Origin: Chamaecyparis obtusa
Lineage: Eukaryota; Streptophyta; Pinopsida; Cupressales; Cupressaceae
Assembly (NCBI GenBank): GCA_027943335.1
Contig: BSBK01005648.1
Span: 2,035,001 to 2,099,000 of the forward strand
Reading direction: 5' to 3'
DNA: 64,000 nt
The notes beneath the pieces are model-generated. The model was not told the DNA's origin and searched no databases. It saw only the letters and a list, made by a program, of their open reading frames with translations. A program made the position numbers and the translations under genes. Of the stretch, positions 48,792 through 60,452 are shown in pieces (position 1 is the first letter of the stretch; every line of letters begins with the position of its first letter).

Positions 48792-49689
48792 ATGAAAGTG
48801 GATGAGTTTGAATGGGGAGAAGGATCCAATTTTTAGGCTTTTGAGAGAAATAAAAAGTTGAGATTTAATGAGAATGGAGGGCTATTATTTTATGAAGAAT
48901 GTGAGGTGGATGAAAAGTGGAAAGATATGGGAACACCATGTTGATCATGCAAGATGTGAGGTGTATATTTAATGGGTATGGAGGGATAGGATTTTATGAA
49001 GAAGGTGAGGTGGATGGAAAGTGGAAAGGTAGGGGAAGGACATATTGATCATGAAAGAGGTGAGGTGTTTCTCACACATATGTGAGAAACCTTGGGAAAG
49101 GTTAGAAAATGACAAGTGGAGACATGTATGAAGGGTGAGATGTGCTCACAAATGTGTGAGAAACTTTTGGAAGGGAAGAAAGTGATAGGTGGGATAAAAT
49201 ATAGGATTCATGAAAGATGCATGGGTGTGTGTAGGGGGGGACAAGTGGAAATGTAGGGTGGCTACACATGTGAAATGTTACTACATGTGTGAGCTAGGTG
49301 GCTACACATGTGTGAGGACAAGAGGTGGGCATAACTCAAAATTAGAGAAATGTGATCACATGTTTGAATTAATTCTAAATTGTAGGAAAAGGTTAATGAC
49401 ATTAATAATAACAATATTAGGATAATTAATCTTAGATTAATTAGTGGTTGTGGTTAATGAGGAAATAAACATGTTAAGATGTAGTTCAGGATAGTGGGGA
49501 TATGATACATTCAATTAAATAAATTAATTAAATGTTAGAGGAAAGGGGAAATATAATGAATTATTTAAATTAATTATATTTATAGGAAATAAAAAATAAT
49601 TTGATTTAATTTAATTAATTATAAGGCTTGGAAGAATAATTAGATAATATGAATAAATAAATTCATAAGAATGATTCTAGGTGTCTACA
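48792..49689 (-). repeat. Z: minus-strand LTR fragment
   Basis: Ends on the plus strand with TTCTAGGTGTCTACA, the complement of a TGTAGACACCTAGAA LTR start; next to it TTTGTCCCTCTTTGTTG reads as a purine tract on the minus strand. The LTR therefore belongs to an element lying to the right. It contains two 108-bp-spaced direct repeats (48861 and 48970) and a perfect 10-bp hairpin (49067-49090). The left boundary was not found; E1 abuts it. Confidence 0.55.
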
Positions 49690-50731
49690 ATTTGTCCCTC
49701 TTTGTTGTGCCTAGAATGGCACCACATCAAAGAAGAGAAGAAGATGCCACAATATTGGATGGTGAAGGTCAGTTAGGTCACAACTAAGTGATGAAGGTGA
49801 AAAGGGTATTCTCACTTGAGAAATTATTGTGAAAATAAAAATTGAGACAATTTCTAAAAAATGAAGGAAAAAATAGATGAAAGGAAAGATGAATAAAAGG
49901 CCATGGGCAAGATGAGCATGATCAATAGAGAAGAAGGTAGAAAATAAGAAAGGCATAGGGGATTGGGAGTAGAAGAAAGGAGGTTAAAATGGGTATAAGT
50001 AGGCTATAGAGGGACTAAAAGGGTCATTTGTGCACTCTGAATTGAAACCTTGAAGGAGCTCTAGAGGAGGTGAGAATTTTATTGCATGATCATCTTGGGG
50101 AGCATATGAGGCCGTTTCAACAACCACTTATTTGTAGGGAGCTATTAAGGGGTCTATCCTCTTTGTGGTTTCATAGTTTAGCATATAATTTAGCATGTAT
50201 TTCACATTAATAAGGGATAAAATTTGGTAGAACAGAGGTCTATTCGACCAATTCACATCTTTTTGGGTGATTGATGTCTAGGTGTTGATTGTAGAGTTGA
50301 TGCCTCTACTACATACTAAGTGTCATGTGGGATAGAAAAGTGAATCAAAACTTGTATTAGTTAGTGCCTAAACCAATTGGTGCATAGGTTTGTATAACCT
50401 CTCCTCCACTAAGGAAGCACCAAGGGGAAATATGAGGGATATAAAGGGTTTACGGGAGCATTGAGCTCCCTTAATAGGATAAGTTATGAGGTTGGGATAG
50501 GGATTGACACCCCTAAAGACTAAAATATGGGGGGAAGTATAAAATACATATTAATAATGAATAATAAGAAAGGGTGTTATAGATATAGGTAGTGAGACCA
50601 CCTTTCAAGTTGAGGGAACACTTCTCTCATATGATGGTGCTCCAAGTATAGTTGGATCATGAAAAGAAAGAATTGTTAGTAGTGATTGGTAGAGTACATA
50701 CATTTGTAGCCATACATTCATGCACATAATG
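49690..50731. other. Purine-rich noncoding stretch
   Basis: Plus strand rich in A and G. No reading frame or motif recognised apart from the presumed purine tract at its left edge. Confidence 0.4.
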
Positions 50732-50920
50732 GGATGATCAAGACATTACTAGAGAGTTGGCACAATGAGACATCAAGCTTCCACCTACCTATAGGCAAGG
50801 TGTCTATCACTTTGGAGGATGTTGTGGGGACCTATTTATGGGATCACCCCTTTGTATATATTAGAGGATGGAGACTAATAAATGAAGAGGGTTTTTGAGA
50901 GATCAACACAAAGACTACCT
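50732..50920 (+). pseudogene. Plant mobile domain fragment
   Basis: An in-frame segment reads LLESWHNETSSFHLPIG then KVSITLEDVVGTYLW, close to the hallmark of the plant mobile domain (W..ET.TFHLP.GE.TITL.DV), found in MAIN-like proteins and in some DNA transposons and gypsy elements. The frame ends at TGA after NEEGF. Only about 55 codons are recognisable; flanking plus-strand sequence is broken. Whether it belongs to Z or to another element is unclear. Confidence 0.65.
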
Positions 50921-53100
50921 ATGTACAAGATGTAGCTCAGACTACAAATGATAATGAAGCTAGCATGAGTGTTACCTAGGTTGGCTCTATATCTAGCAAG
51001 ACTGATGAGTGGACAACTGATGCAAGACTAAGGAGGGAATGTATTTTTGATAGGTTTGGTAAGGACCTTATATTATATGATTAAGGAGGCTACACCATAT
51101 TATTGGGGATACATGATGCTAGGTAAATTGTATCATGATATGCATATGCATGTGTATTAGGGATACATGAACCTAGGCACATGTTTGCATCTTTTACATA
51201 TATGTGCATGAGAGAACATAGTAGTGTTTTGTCTACTAAGAGGGAGAGAAAAAAAATTAGGAGTTCCATACACCTATAGATAACAAGGATTGATACATTA
51301 CACATGAGTTGGAGCTATGGAATGTTATTAGAGGGTACTAGATGAGATAATGGATTTTATGTTGAGATCCTATAGGTTGTGTGAGGAGTGAGGTATGGAT
51401 GACATGCATTATATACCATATGCACATATAGACTATTGGGTATCAGGATAGTCCATTCACATTATTGATAAGTATCGACCACATAAAGTTATAAGGTAGA
51501 CTGGGAGATACTAGAAGATGGTAGGGGTAGAGATTATCCACTTGAAAATTACATGAGAGGCAAGAGTATGAAGAAGAAGATAGACATAGAACTTGTGAGA
51601 TCAAGTTTTCTATCAATAGAGATGATACCATAGGATCCATGACCATAGATAATTGATGCAAGTATGTCACCAAAGTATGTGGCATCATGGGCACAAAATA
51701 TGTTGATCAAGTCGACATTATTAGGGTAGCTATAGGAGGAGGAGTAGAGAACCAAGATGGATATGGATGTAGAGGGTAAGGAAGGATGACCAAGGGATGT
51801 GGATGATGGAAGAGATGGGAATTAATATGTATAAATGGTTGAGTTTTTAGGAGAACATACTATAAAAGAACAATGATAGAGGTCACAATAAGTGGTTAGA
51901 ACATAGAGACAAAGGGGTATATATATAGGCCCCTTAAGTGTAGAGAGAGGGATAATAGAAGGTATAGGAGGATGAGGGGGGGCACATGATAGGTACATGA
52001 CCTAGAATAGTAGGTATAAGGATGGTTACATAGGAGGCATATGAAAAATTAGAGGTCAAGCAAGACAACATGCCATGAGCCAGGGATGAGGCAAGGGCTT
52101 GATCAATGAGATTAGAGATGGAGAGGGATATTGAAAGAGAAGAGAAGGGTAGTCTATATGAGTAGCTAGTAAAAATATATTGGGAGAGGGATATAGAGAG
52201 GGCTTTTGAAGAGAGATTACAAGCATCACTTTGAGATTTTTTGGTAGGACAAGGATGTATATAGAGATGACATAGTGAGTCTAGGGAGGAATTGGGGGAT
52301 CTAATGGTGGGTATGAAGGTGGGAGGAGATAATATACATAATGAGCTCAAGAGATAGGTGTAGGATTTATAGGGATGTGAATAAACCTTGTAGGGGGATT
52401 TATCTACATCACATAGATAAGTGACATGGTAGAAGGATGCAAGGGATTTATCAAAATAGATACTTGCACCATAGGAGACATGTGATATCTTTAGAGAGAA
52501 GCTCTTGGTGCATATAGAGAATGATAATGAAATATATAAGACCCATTACTAGAGAGTCTTAAATTATTAGGCTATACTAGATGGTGCCAAATATTTGAGC
52601 TTCATAAAGAGAAAATGGTCAGGGAGGACATGAGCTATCTCATGAGGCTTAGTGGGTATGAGAGCACCACAAGGTGGAAGAGAGGAAAATGCCAATTTAG
52701 GTAGGGATAATATACACTACAGTCTCTATTACACACACATACATATATGAGAATGATTATATGATGCCAATGTCATATTGTACCATCTTAAAAAGTAATC
52801 ACTTACCTTATGTCATTTTTGAGACCATTTTATCCCTCGTTAGTGTGACTATGGACTTTCATTAGGATATTGCATTATATTCAATGACATATATTATTTA
52901 ATCAAGGTTAGCTCTTTCTCTCTTCAATATTTCTCAAAACCCTATGTTAGCTCTAATTCCTATGCACAATTTCCATTTACCCATCCAATTACCCTATTCA
53001 CCTTACCTTTTAGCCCATTTTAGCTCTTTATATCTTATTTTATTGACCGTTGCACCAATTTTTCTGAAGGAAAAGAAGACTTCTTGGATCCCATTCTTTT
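50921..53100. other. Purine-rich decayed transposon sequence
   Basis: Plus strand remains A/G-rich with many GGAG, GATGAG and ATATG strings. Short open stretches on either strand have no recognisable product. Likely the decayed continuation of the mobile-domain element. Confidence 0.4.
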
Positions 53101-53560
53101 TAACTAGGAGTTGGAACTCCCAGGTGTAGGTCTCTTTGGGGAGACCTATACTAGGTATAGGTCACTTTGGGGAGACCTATACCAGGTATAGGTCACCTTG
53201 GAGTGACCTATACCAGGTATAGGTCACCTTGGAGTGACCTATACCAGGTATAGGTCACTTTGGGGAGACCTATACCAGGTATAGGTCACCTTGGAGTGAC
53301 CTATACCTTGACCTATACCTATACCTGGTATTGGTCACTCCAAGGTGACCTATACCTGGTATAGGTCTCCCCAAAGTGACCTATACCTAGTATAGGTCTC
53401 CCCAAAGAGACCTACACCTGGGAGTTCCAACTCCTAGTTAAAGGTCACTTTGGGGAGACCTATACCAGGTATAGATCACCTTGGGGTGACCTATACTAGG
53501 TATAGGTCACCTTGGGTGATCTATACTTGGTATAGGCTGCCCCATGTCAACCTATACCCC
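53101..53560. repeat. 31-bp palindromic tandem array folded in a 340-bp palindrome
   Basis: The unit alternates GGTATAGGTC, a short AC(T/C)TTGG(G/A)G(A/T) core, and GACCTATACC, with a 31-bp period, so each unit is itself near-palindromic. On top of this 53101-53226 is the reverse complement of 53315-53440 with one mismatch, bounded by TAACTAGGAGTTGG and its complement CCAACTCCTAGTTA. A third, more diverged run continues to about 53560. A degenerate unit appears again near 54250-54310. Confidence 0.95.
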
Positions 53561-53657
53561 TAAGGGATATTTTTAAAAAGGTTTTGAGGCATGATGAAAA
53601 GTATTTCCCTTTCTAGGTTTATGAGGCCGACTTTCCATAAATAATCTCAAAGATCAC

Positions 53658-53665
53658 TATATAAG
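53658..53665 (+). promoter_or_regulatory. TATA box downstream of the palindromic array
   Basis: CACTATATAAGGAGAC about 100 bases after the array, followed by a leader-like AC-rich stretch. It suggests the array sits in the upstream (U3) part of a promoter for element W. Confidence 0.55.
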
Positions 53666-55044
53666 GAGACTTCAACCTCTCATTTTAAGAACCTTGATTA
53701 CATCTAGAAATTTCATGACACTACAATTCCAAGAAAACTACTCTCAAGAAAACACATTGTGCATTCAATGAGTTCAAAAAAGAAAGAATCAAGTATTGAA
53801 GCATTTCCTTTTGAAAATATATCTTCCAAAAGAGTTGGCCATCAAGGGAGGAGATATACATTATTCATTCTTCTTCCTTCTTCAATGATCCATGATCCAT
53901 GATTTCAAGATTGGAGTTGATCCATTAAATTTGTGTAGACATCCTACATTCTCGACTTGACATCAATAACATACAAGCAAAAGGGAATCTTTGTGGATAT
54001 AATGGATCCATATCCATCCACAAGGGTTTTAAAAGAAAGGTATATTTATATATTATTTTACACGATTTATTTACTTAATTTAAAGGTTAATTCCTAAACA
54101 TGGGATAGAACAAGGAAATCCCCTTCCCACAAAAATATATCCCCCCCCCCCTCTTTGTGTGTATGTACAAATTTGTGAAGGTGCATATATGAAACCAGAA
54201 ATTTAAAGATACAATTTTTGTCATAGGTCTGAGGCCTTCATTTTTATCTCTCTCAGGTATAGATTTCTTTTTTGCAGCCTATAACCAGTATAGGTCACCC
54301 AAGTCGACCCATTCCTATCAATCTGAGAGTTTCACAGTTAGAAGTTACAATAGTTAAGGTCCTGAATCTTGATCTATTCCAAATTTTGATATAGTCTGTC
54401 AGGGTAATTGCAGATTTGGACTTGGATCCTTTACAAGCCTTCAATGTGAGTTCTTCTAATTTATCTCTCCTTCATAGCACTTATTTTTGGTACAATGATG
54501 TGATTTCTTGTTGTTATCATTGTATAAGTGTTTTTTTACCTTGCATTCCTATCACATCTATTTTACATTACATTAAAGGAAAAGAATAAACCCCATTTAA
54601 GGATAATTAGGGCTCTTGATATTTCTACTTCTCTTAGGTGTGAATGTTTGATTATCATCCCTACATATACTTGGGTAGTGCTGATCTTATTTTCATCTAA
54701 AAGGGGTTTTACATTTTGATATCCCCCTTTGTCCTTCTTTTCCTAAATGCATTGCTAGGGAAGTGAGAATCTACCATTGATGATCATTTTCCCCTATACA
54801 TTTTTGTGAACTTTATTCTTTCATTCTTTACACCTTTTTGATTGGGTATTTAGATATTCCTTGTGTGATCTCTCTTTGCTATGTAGATCTACTTTGTTTT
54901 ATTGTATGCATCTAGTTATATTTTCCTCTATATAATATTTCTTTCATTTTTGAGCTTAATCCCATATTTCATGATTCTTATTTTGATAGTTAGATCTTAT
55001 TGTAATAATTTTAATTCAATCATAACCTTTTATATTTCATCTCT
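53666..55044 (+). other. Leader region of element W
   Basis: About 1.4 kb without convincing coding sequence between the TATA box and gag. Contains a C-run near 54141 and one worn copy of the 31-bp repeat unit (about 54250-54310). No primer site identified. Confidence 0.4.
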
Positions 55045-56311
55045 TTGTGTATGGGATTTATCACTTTGAGTCCAACCTATAGTATTTCAGTTAGAAGAAG
55101 TCATAGACTCATGGGTTCTTTTGATCCCAAACCTTCCTTCTTTCCTAGGAATCTTGATGAAACCAACATTATTCCTCATGATAAAAATCCTATTATGGAG
55201 AATAAATATTCACATTCTTACCATGATGAAGATGAAGCATTAAGAGTTCCTCCTTCACAAATCTAAAATCTTACTAATGAATTTGAGAAGTTTGAAACTT
55301 GGTTAGCTCAAGAACATCATAATATTGGCACTCTATCCACTATAGAAGGCTTAAGGAAGACAATTAATAATGATGAATAAGGTATTATCCTCTTGCGTGG
55401 AATTTATCATCTTATAAATTCTAATATTAAACCTCTACCTGAATGTGCTCAAGAGATAGGTTATTTTTCAACTTCTACAAGTGTTTAAACCTCTTTACCT
55501 ATTTTCACTTCTATTCCTAGTATTTCTACTTATATCCCACCTCTCATTTCCACTTCATTTCAACCTTCTAATCCCACACATGTGAGTCTCCCTAATCCTT
55601 TTATCCCATCTCTTCCTATGAGTGTTCCACATGTTTCATTACCTTCATCTATGCATTCTTATCATAGTGTTCCTTTTTCCTATTAAAATATTTCTTCATC
55701 TAACCCTCCTATTGTTATTCACACTTCTTCCAACATTCCTTCCACTTCACACAATAACTTTCCCAACATGTCCAATTTTTCTCTTCCTATCATTTCTTCT
55801 ACCAATTCCACCATTAATATATTAGCTCAAACCATCCCTTCTTTACAAAAACAACTTGCCTCCTTAACTCAATCCAAGTTTAATATTCCTACTTTTGATA
55901 TTGCTAATACTTTGTCCCTTGATATTATCCAAGCCATTATACCACAAAATATGGAAATTCCACACCTTGAGACTTATATTTGTAAGGGTGATCCTATGAC
56001 TCACGTTAAAACCTTTTAGACCTTGTGTAGTAATTTTTCTCATGAATATAGGTTTATGACTAAGTTATTCACTAGAACCTCCTTATTCCATTGATTGTTT
56101 CAATAAGATTTTCAATGCTTTCATTCAACAATTTCAAAATAACATTGGTCCTCCAATTTCTTTGACTGATTTAATGCATTGTAAACAAGGTGTTAAAGAA
56201 AATGTTAGTGACTTCATTGGTAGATCAAAGATTTTGCATGCTTAGATTTCTTATGCTATGCCTGATGTTGATATACAAGTATTTTTATATCTAATTTGTA
56301 AAAATACATTA
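55045..56311 (+). pseudogene. W gag, N-terminal part (gypsy)
   Basis: Opens around RRSHRLMGSFDPKPSFFPRN, passes a Ser/Pro/Thr-rich stretch (55490-55800), and reaches TLSLDIIQAIIPQNMEIP and the Gag core start YICKGDPMTHVKTF (near 55975-56018). The latter is the usual start of the retrotransposon gag domain of Athila/Tat-like gypsy elements. Stops follow, then the S2 insertion at 56317; it resumes at 57832. Confidence 0.7.
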
Positions 56312-56316
56312 AAGAT

Positions 56317-57831
56317 TGTTAGAATGATTTTAGAATAACTGAGGGTGGGGGGGGGGGGGGGGGGTGAATCAGTTATCCTCAGGTCCATATGTACCAATTC
56401 AAATTTTAAACACTTCAACAAACTTAGATCTATTCAACAATTCACTCAGTCTCTATAGAATATATCAGTAACATAAAACTTACAATCCACTGTCCAAAAG
56501 TAATCAACTTGCAAAATATAAAACTTTAAAAAACATAACACATCAAGTAATATTCACACAATTATGACACTAGGATTTAACGTGAAAACCCAATATGGGA
56601 AAAACCACCAGTAACATGCTACCAAATTTTCACTCTTCTGAAGTGAGCTCTATAAGAAGCCAAACCTGTTAAAGGTTTACAATACACACTGCTAGGTGTG
56701 ACCCTATTAAAGGATTTAATCACCCTGTTAGGAGTGGCCTAGTTAGAGGGCTTAAGAAAATTACATTAGAATGTCACCTTGATTAAAGGGTTTACAAAAT
56801 GATTGTTAGGTCAGCCTTGATTAAAAGGATTTTAACTAATACAATGGTTAGAAAGTAACAATAGGTTCTGATCTGAAATATACAACTCATTTGCAAATAT
56901 AGATCCAATACGTTCATATGTTGATTTACTGACTGAACTTCATTACCATCTCCATCTCTGATCTTCTTGGAAATCCCTTCAAGCAATCACCTCAACTCTG
57001 TTAATCTCTTCACAACTCTTCTTAGCCTTCTACTTAGGTTCTTTAGTCAATAACATCAACCTCTTTCCCCATTTTCTACATAACCCACAATTAGGTCATC
57101 CTTATACCTCCTTGATTAGGTAGATTAATCTTTTTCCACTTAATCTCTTTCATAGATCTTAGGTTTAGGTCAAATTCATCAAATCCTTCCATCATTTGTT
57201 TCTCCTCCTTATCCTTCTAGATAATTCTCAAAACTTCTCCTTGAATCCATAAACAAATAGTTTACCATGCATTAAATGGTCCAGACCATTCATCATTAAT
57301 GTCAACATGTTTTACATATCCCAATAATTCAACTATTTTGGATAGGATTCTCAATTCCTTCACAAACTATAAATTACTGCCACTCAGTCAATACTGTGTT
57401 CATCTACTCGATCATCACTAAAAATTTTCTACTTGACAAATACTATCTTTAATCGGTTAGTTCTCTGATACTCAAAAATTACTGATGCTCGGTCAACACT
57501 AAAATTTACTTGGCTCATACTGGTGCTCGACTGAGACTAGCATCACTTAGCTTAAACTAAATTTCTTCTCTTTTTCTCGATTAAGCCTATGCTTAAAAAA
57601 AATTGACTTCTTCACTTAGTGTTAAAGATAAACAACACATTACCTTGCCAATGTGCCAACTAATCAAGTGCCCATTGTAGTATCTCATAAGTCAACCTTT
57701 CCCTAGGTCCTCTTGTTAACTCCTCTTCATCAATCAAAATATATGGTACTCTACTAGATAGAAACTATCTTACTAGCTAAGGTTTGACATCAATGACAAT
57801 ATAACAATTGTTTCAATTGTAGTTTCCAACA
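56317..57831 (-). mobile_element. S2: solo LTR inside W gag
   Basis: 1515 bp, TGTTAGAATG to TTTCCAACA, flanked by AAGAT (56312-56316 and 57832-57836). Contains a G-run of about 18 near 56347, the LTR-end hairpin (AATAACTGA with TCAGTTATC), CCTGTTAGGAG motifs and CTCGGT-type motifs (57400-57550). No interior. Confidence 0.85.
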
Positions 57832-58760
57832 AAGATATGATTCTTCTTACTAAGTTTTCTTCCTTTTCACAATTGTGTGTAGTTCTTTATCATTATCAAC
57901 TTCAAGTGAGTTAGTTTGATTATGGCTCATGTTCCCATTGATAAGAGTGATGACACATCTGATTCCAACAATTTTCATAAGCCTAAAAATTACATCAAAA
58001 TAAAAAAAGAAACCAATATAGTAGATGTGAAAGTGGAAGCAACATCCAAAGGTGTGGCTCCTATGTCCTCTATTTTTTGACCTTCTCGTACTTTTACTCC
58101 ACTTTTCAAGTCTTTACATAATGTGATGATGAAGTTAATGAATGAAAATTTGATTAAAATTCCTCCTATTAAACCAATTGATCCTTCCAAACCTCCTAGA
58201 TTCTTTGATCCCAAAGATTTTTGTCAATTCCATTGTCAACTTGGTCATGATATTGAGAAGTGTCTTTCCTTGAAGAATACAATATAAGAACTTATTGATT
58301 CTAATTCTATATCTATTGGTTCTGACATAAATCAAGGAAAAAAATCCATTGCACCTTCTAATTAGAATTTACAAATCTACACTAATCCTTTACCATATCA
58401 TTATGCCAACCACATTGAGAAATCTCCTCCTTCTTCTACAAAGATTGTTTATGATGAAAAATTTGAAGAAGATAATCATGTTGTAAAAAAAGTTGATCAT
58501 TTCCAACCTTTTCCTTAGTCTCAATCAAAGAAAAAACCTAAACCTTAAACTCAACATTGTATTACCTATTATCACTATGTTAAATTCTCCAGCTTCATGC
58601 TAAATTTTTTGAAGATATCCAGTTCATAAACCTGATGGTATGGTTTTGAGGTTAAAACCCTAGGTTTAGTGGAAGCCCTAGCTGGTCTTAGGCCTTGTTC
58701 TAATTTCATGTTACCTTTTTGTTTCACTAACCTTCCAAATAAAACATGTGATATTTTTGA
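57832..58760 (+). pseudogene. W gag, C-terminal part with knuckle-like motif
   Basis: After the solo LTR the frame gives FTPLFKSLHNVMMKLMNE, IKPIDPSKPPRFFDP and then CQFHCQLGHDIEKCLSLKN, the Cys/His motif characteristic of Athila/Tat-type Gag. It fades into broken sequence by about 58760; protease and RT were not found. Confidence 0.75.
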
Positions 58761-58885
58761 CCCCCTTTATTTACCACTTTACATGTTATAAGGTTAGGTT
58801 ATAAAATTGGGACCCCTTTTAATATTTCCCGCAAAGCCTAAGTTTCCCATGGTATTTTCCTAAGTAGAAAACCCTTTAAATGAGT

Positions 58886-59920
58886 GGCTGTCGTTAAATC
58901 TCACAGCTCCCTATTGTCAAAATCTTTGACATGTGATCTAGCGACGAGTAGACATCTGTCTCAGTGGGCCTGTCTTCGCTGCTGTGTTGGAAATTACATC
59001 GAGAAATGCATCAACGACTGTCGTTATACCGTTGGGTTGAGATGATACCTTTTTAAGCATCACGGTATAGCGACAAGCATCCGATCAAGGTTTACTGATG
59101 GCAGCAAGGTTTCTGACATGACAATCTCAGTGGTTGTTTTATGGGTTGACACCTATCTAGAGTGACATAACATTTATGGGGTTGGACTTTTCAAAGGGGT
59201 AAAGCATGATTTGATCTTATGGTTGTCGTTATACCACAGATGAAAGATGTGGAGTATTTAAGCTTCATGGCATAGCGGTGACCGTTCGATGCTATGTGAT
59301 GGATCAATGGTAAGTGGGGCCTTAAAATGCCATGTCACTCTGACATGTATGTTTCTAATTGGTTGAAATAAATATGAGGTGGCGGTTGATGGAATATTTG
59401 ATATTAGAGAAGAAATGGAAAGAGGGCCCGCCCACCTATTCTTACAAATGTGGCATCTTTTGATTTGTTAGAAGGATGTATGAGGTGTCATAGTAGGGCC
59501 GGCCTTCTCGGATGGTTAAGGTTTGATAGGATCTCGCAGTTGTTGTTATACTGCTGGGGTAAAATGCACGATCTTTAAGGTCTGTGGTATAGTGACAACC
59601 ATTGATCTTGTTTAAAAGATGATGACTAAGGTGGGTCCTCTATCACCAAGTTAGGTTGACAAGTTCATATTTGATTGGCTGAAGGATAGTGATGACATGT
59701 CAGGTTGTTAGTACACTTGACACTAAGGATAAAGTTTGGGTTCTTCACTTGGTGATCTGTCCGACATGGCATTCCTCGATTCGATGAAGGATTTCAAAAG
59801 GGAAGGTGGGGTCATTGCTTGGGGAATCAATAAAGTGCTATGAGTTGGAAAAAATCTAGTGGTTGTCATTACCGCTGGATGAAGATGCTCATTTTCTACA
59901 CCCGCACTTTAGCGACAAGA
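58886..59920. repeat. Dispersed array of five covarying hairpins
   Basis: Hairpins at about 58886-58946, 59019-59075, 59221-59282, 59538-59600 and 59861-59919. Arms resemble GTTGTCGTTATACC and GGTATAGCGACAAC with 25-35-base loops. The clearest pairs TGTCGTTATACCGT with ACGGTATAGCGACA. Stem bases change between copies while pairing is largely kept. Spacings are about 130, 200, 320 and 320 bases. Surrounding sequence is less AT-rich than the rest of the window. Confidence 0.8.
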
Positions 59921-60452
59921 CGACACCTGTCCGCTCCAATCAAAGATAAAGTTATGTTGCCTTTTTCCCACATGGTTAATTTGAATTTTTTTCATTGGCT
60001 GACAACTCATTTGGGAAAAAGTAAAAGGGGTTGTGCAGCTAATTTTGCTGATCGTCCGATGTGCCAAAGGGAAATAACATCAACGGTCAGAATTCAAATT
60101 TTTAGTCTGTGACATTGTTCACGTCTTGTGAATGCTGAGGCTGCCAACTTTCAGTAATGGCGGACTTAATGAGCTATGTGTGGATGAATTGTAAATGGGT
60201 GGTAGCATTATATATCAAAATTTGATCATTCTCTCCCTTTACCACTCTCATAAACATTTTGGCAAATTGGATTTTCCTCTAGAGTGATATCAAGCGAAGT
60301 CTTTCATGTGCCTGGTAGGTCAAAATTTTCTAAAATTACATAATTGTTGGAACTCTGTGAAGGAATTGTGGGAAAGAATTCTATGATTAGCTGTTATTTT
60401 TTAGGGTTTTTTCTTGAATATTCATATATTGTTCTAGAAACCCTAGTTTAAA
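59921..60452 (+). promoter_or_regulatory. Promoter and leader of element V
   Basis: A TATATAT box at 60209-60215 is followed by a leader up to the unknown ORF. It lies about 290 bases after the last hairpin. No primer site or LTR end was recognised. Confidence 0.45.

Noticed and set aside
51934..52350. 138-codon Ser-rich open frame on the minus strand
   Set aside because: It is the complement of purine-rich low-complexity DNA; no motif, no context.
48792..53100. A host gene in the purine-rich region
   Set aside because: No sustained frame, splice-site pattern or recognisable product beyond the short mobile-domain fragment.
56344..56363. Long G-runs (also at 28899 and 20145) as assembly gaps or errors
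   Set aside because: G-runs occur at the same place in every TGTT-type LTR, so they are real family features, though exact lengths may be unreliable.
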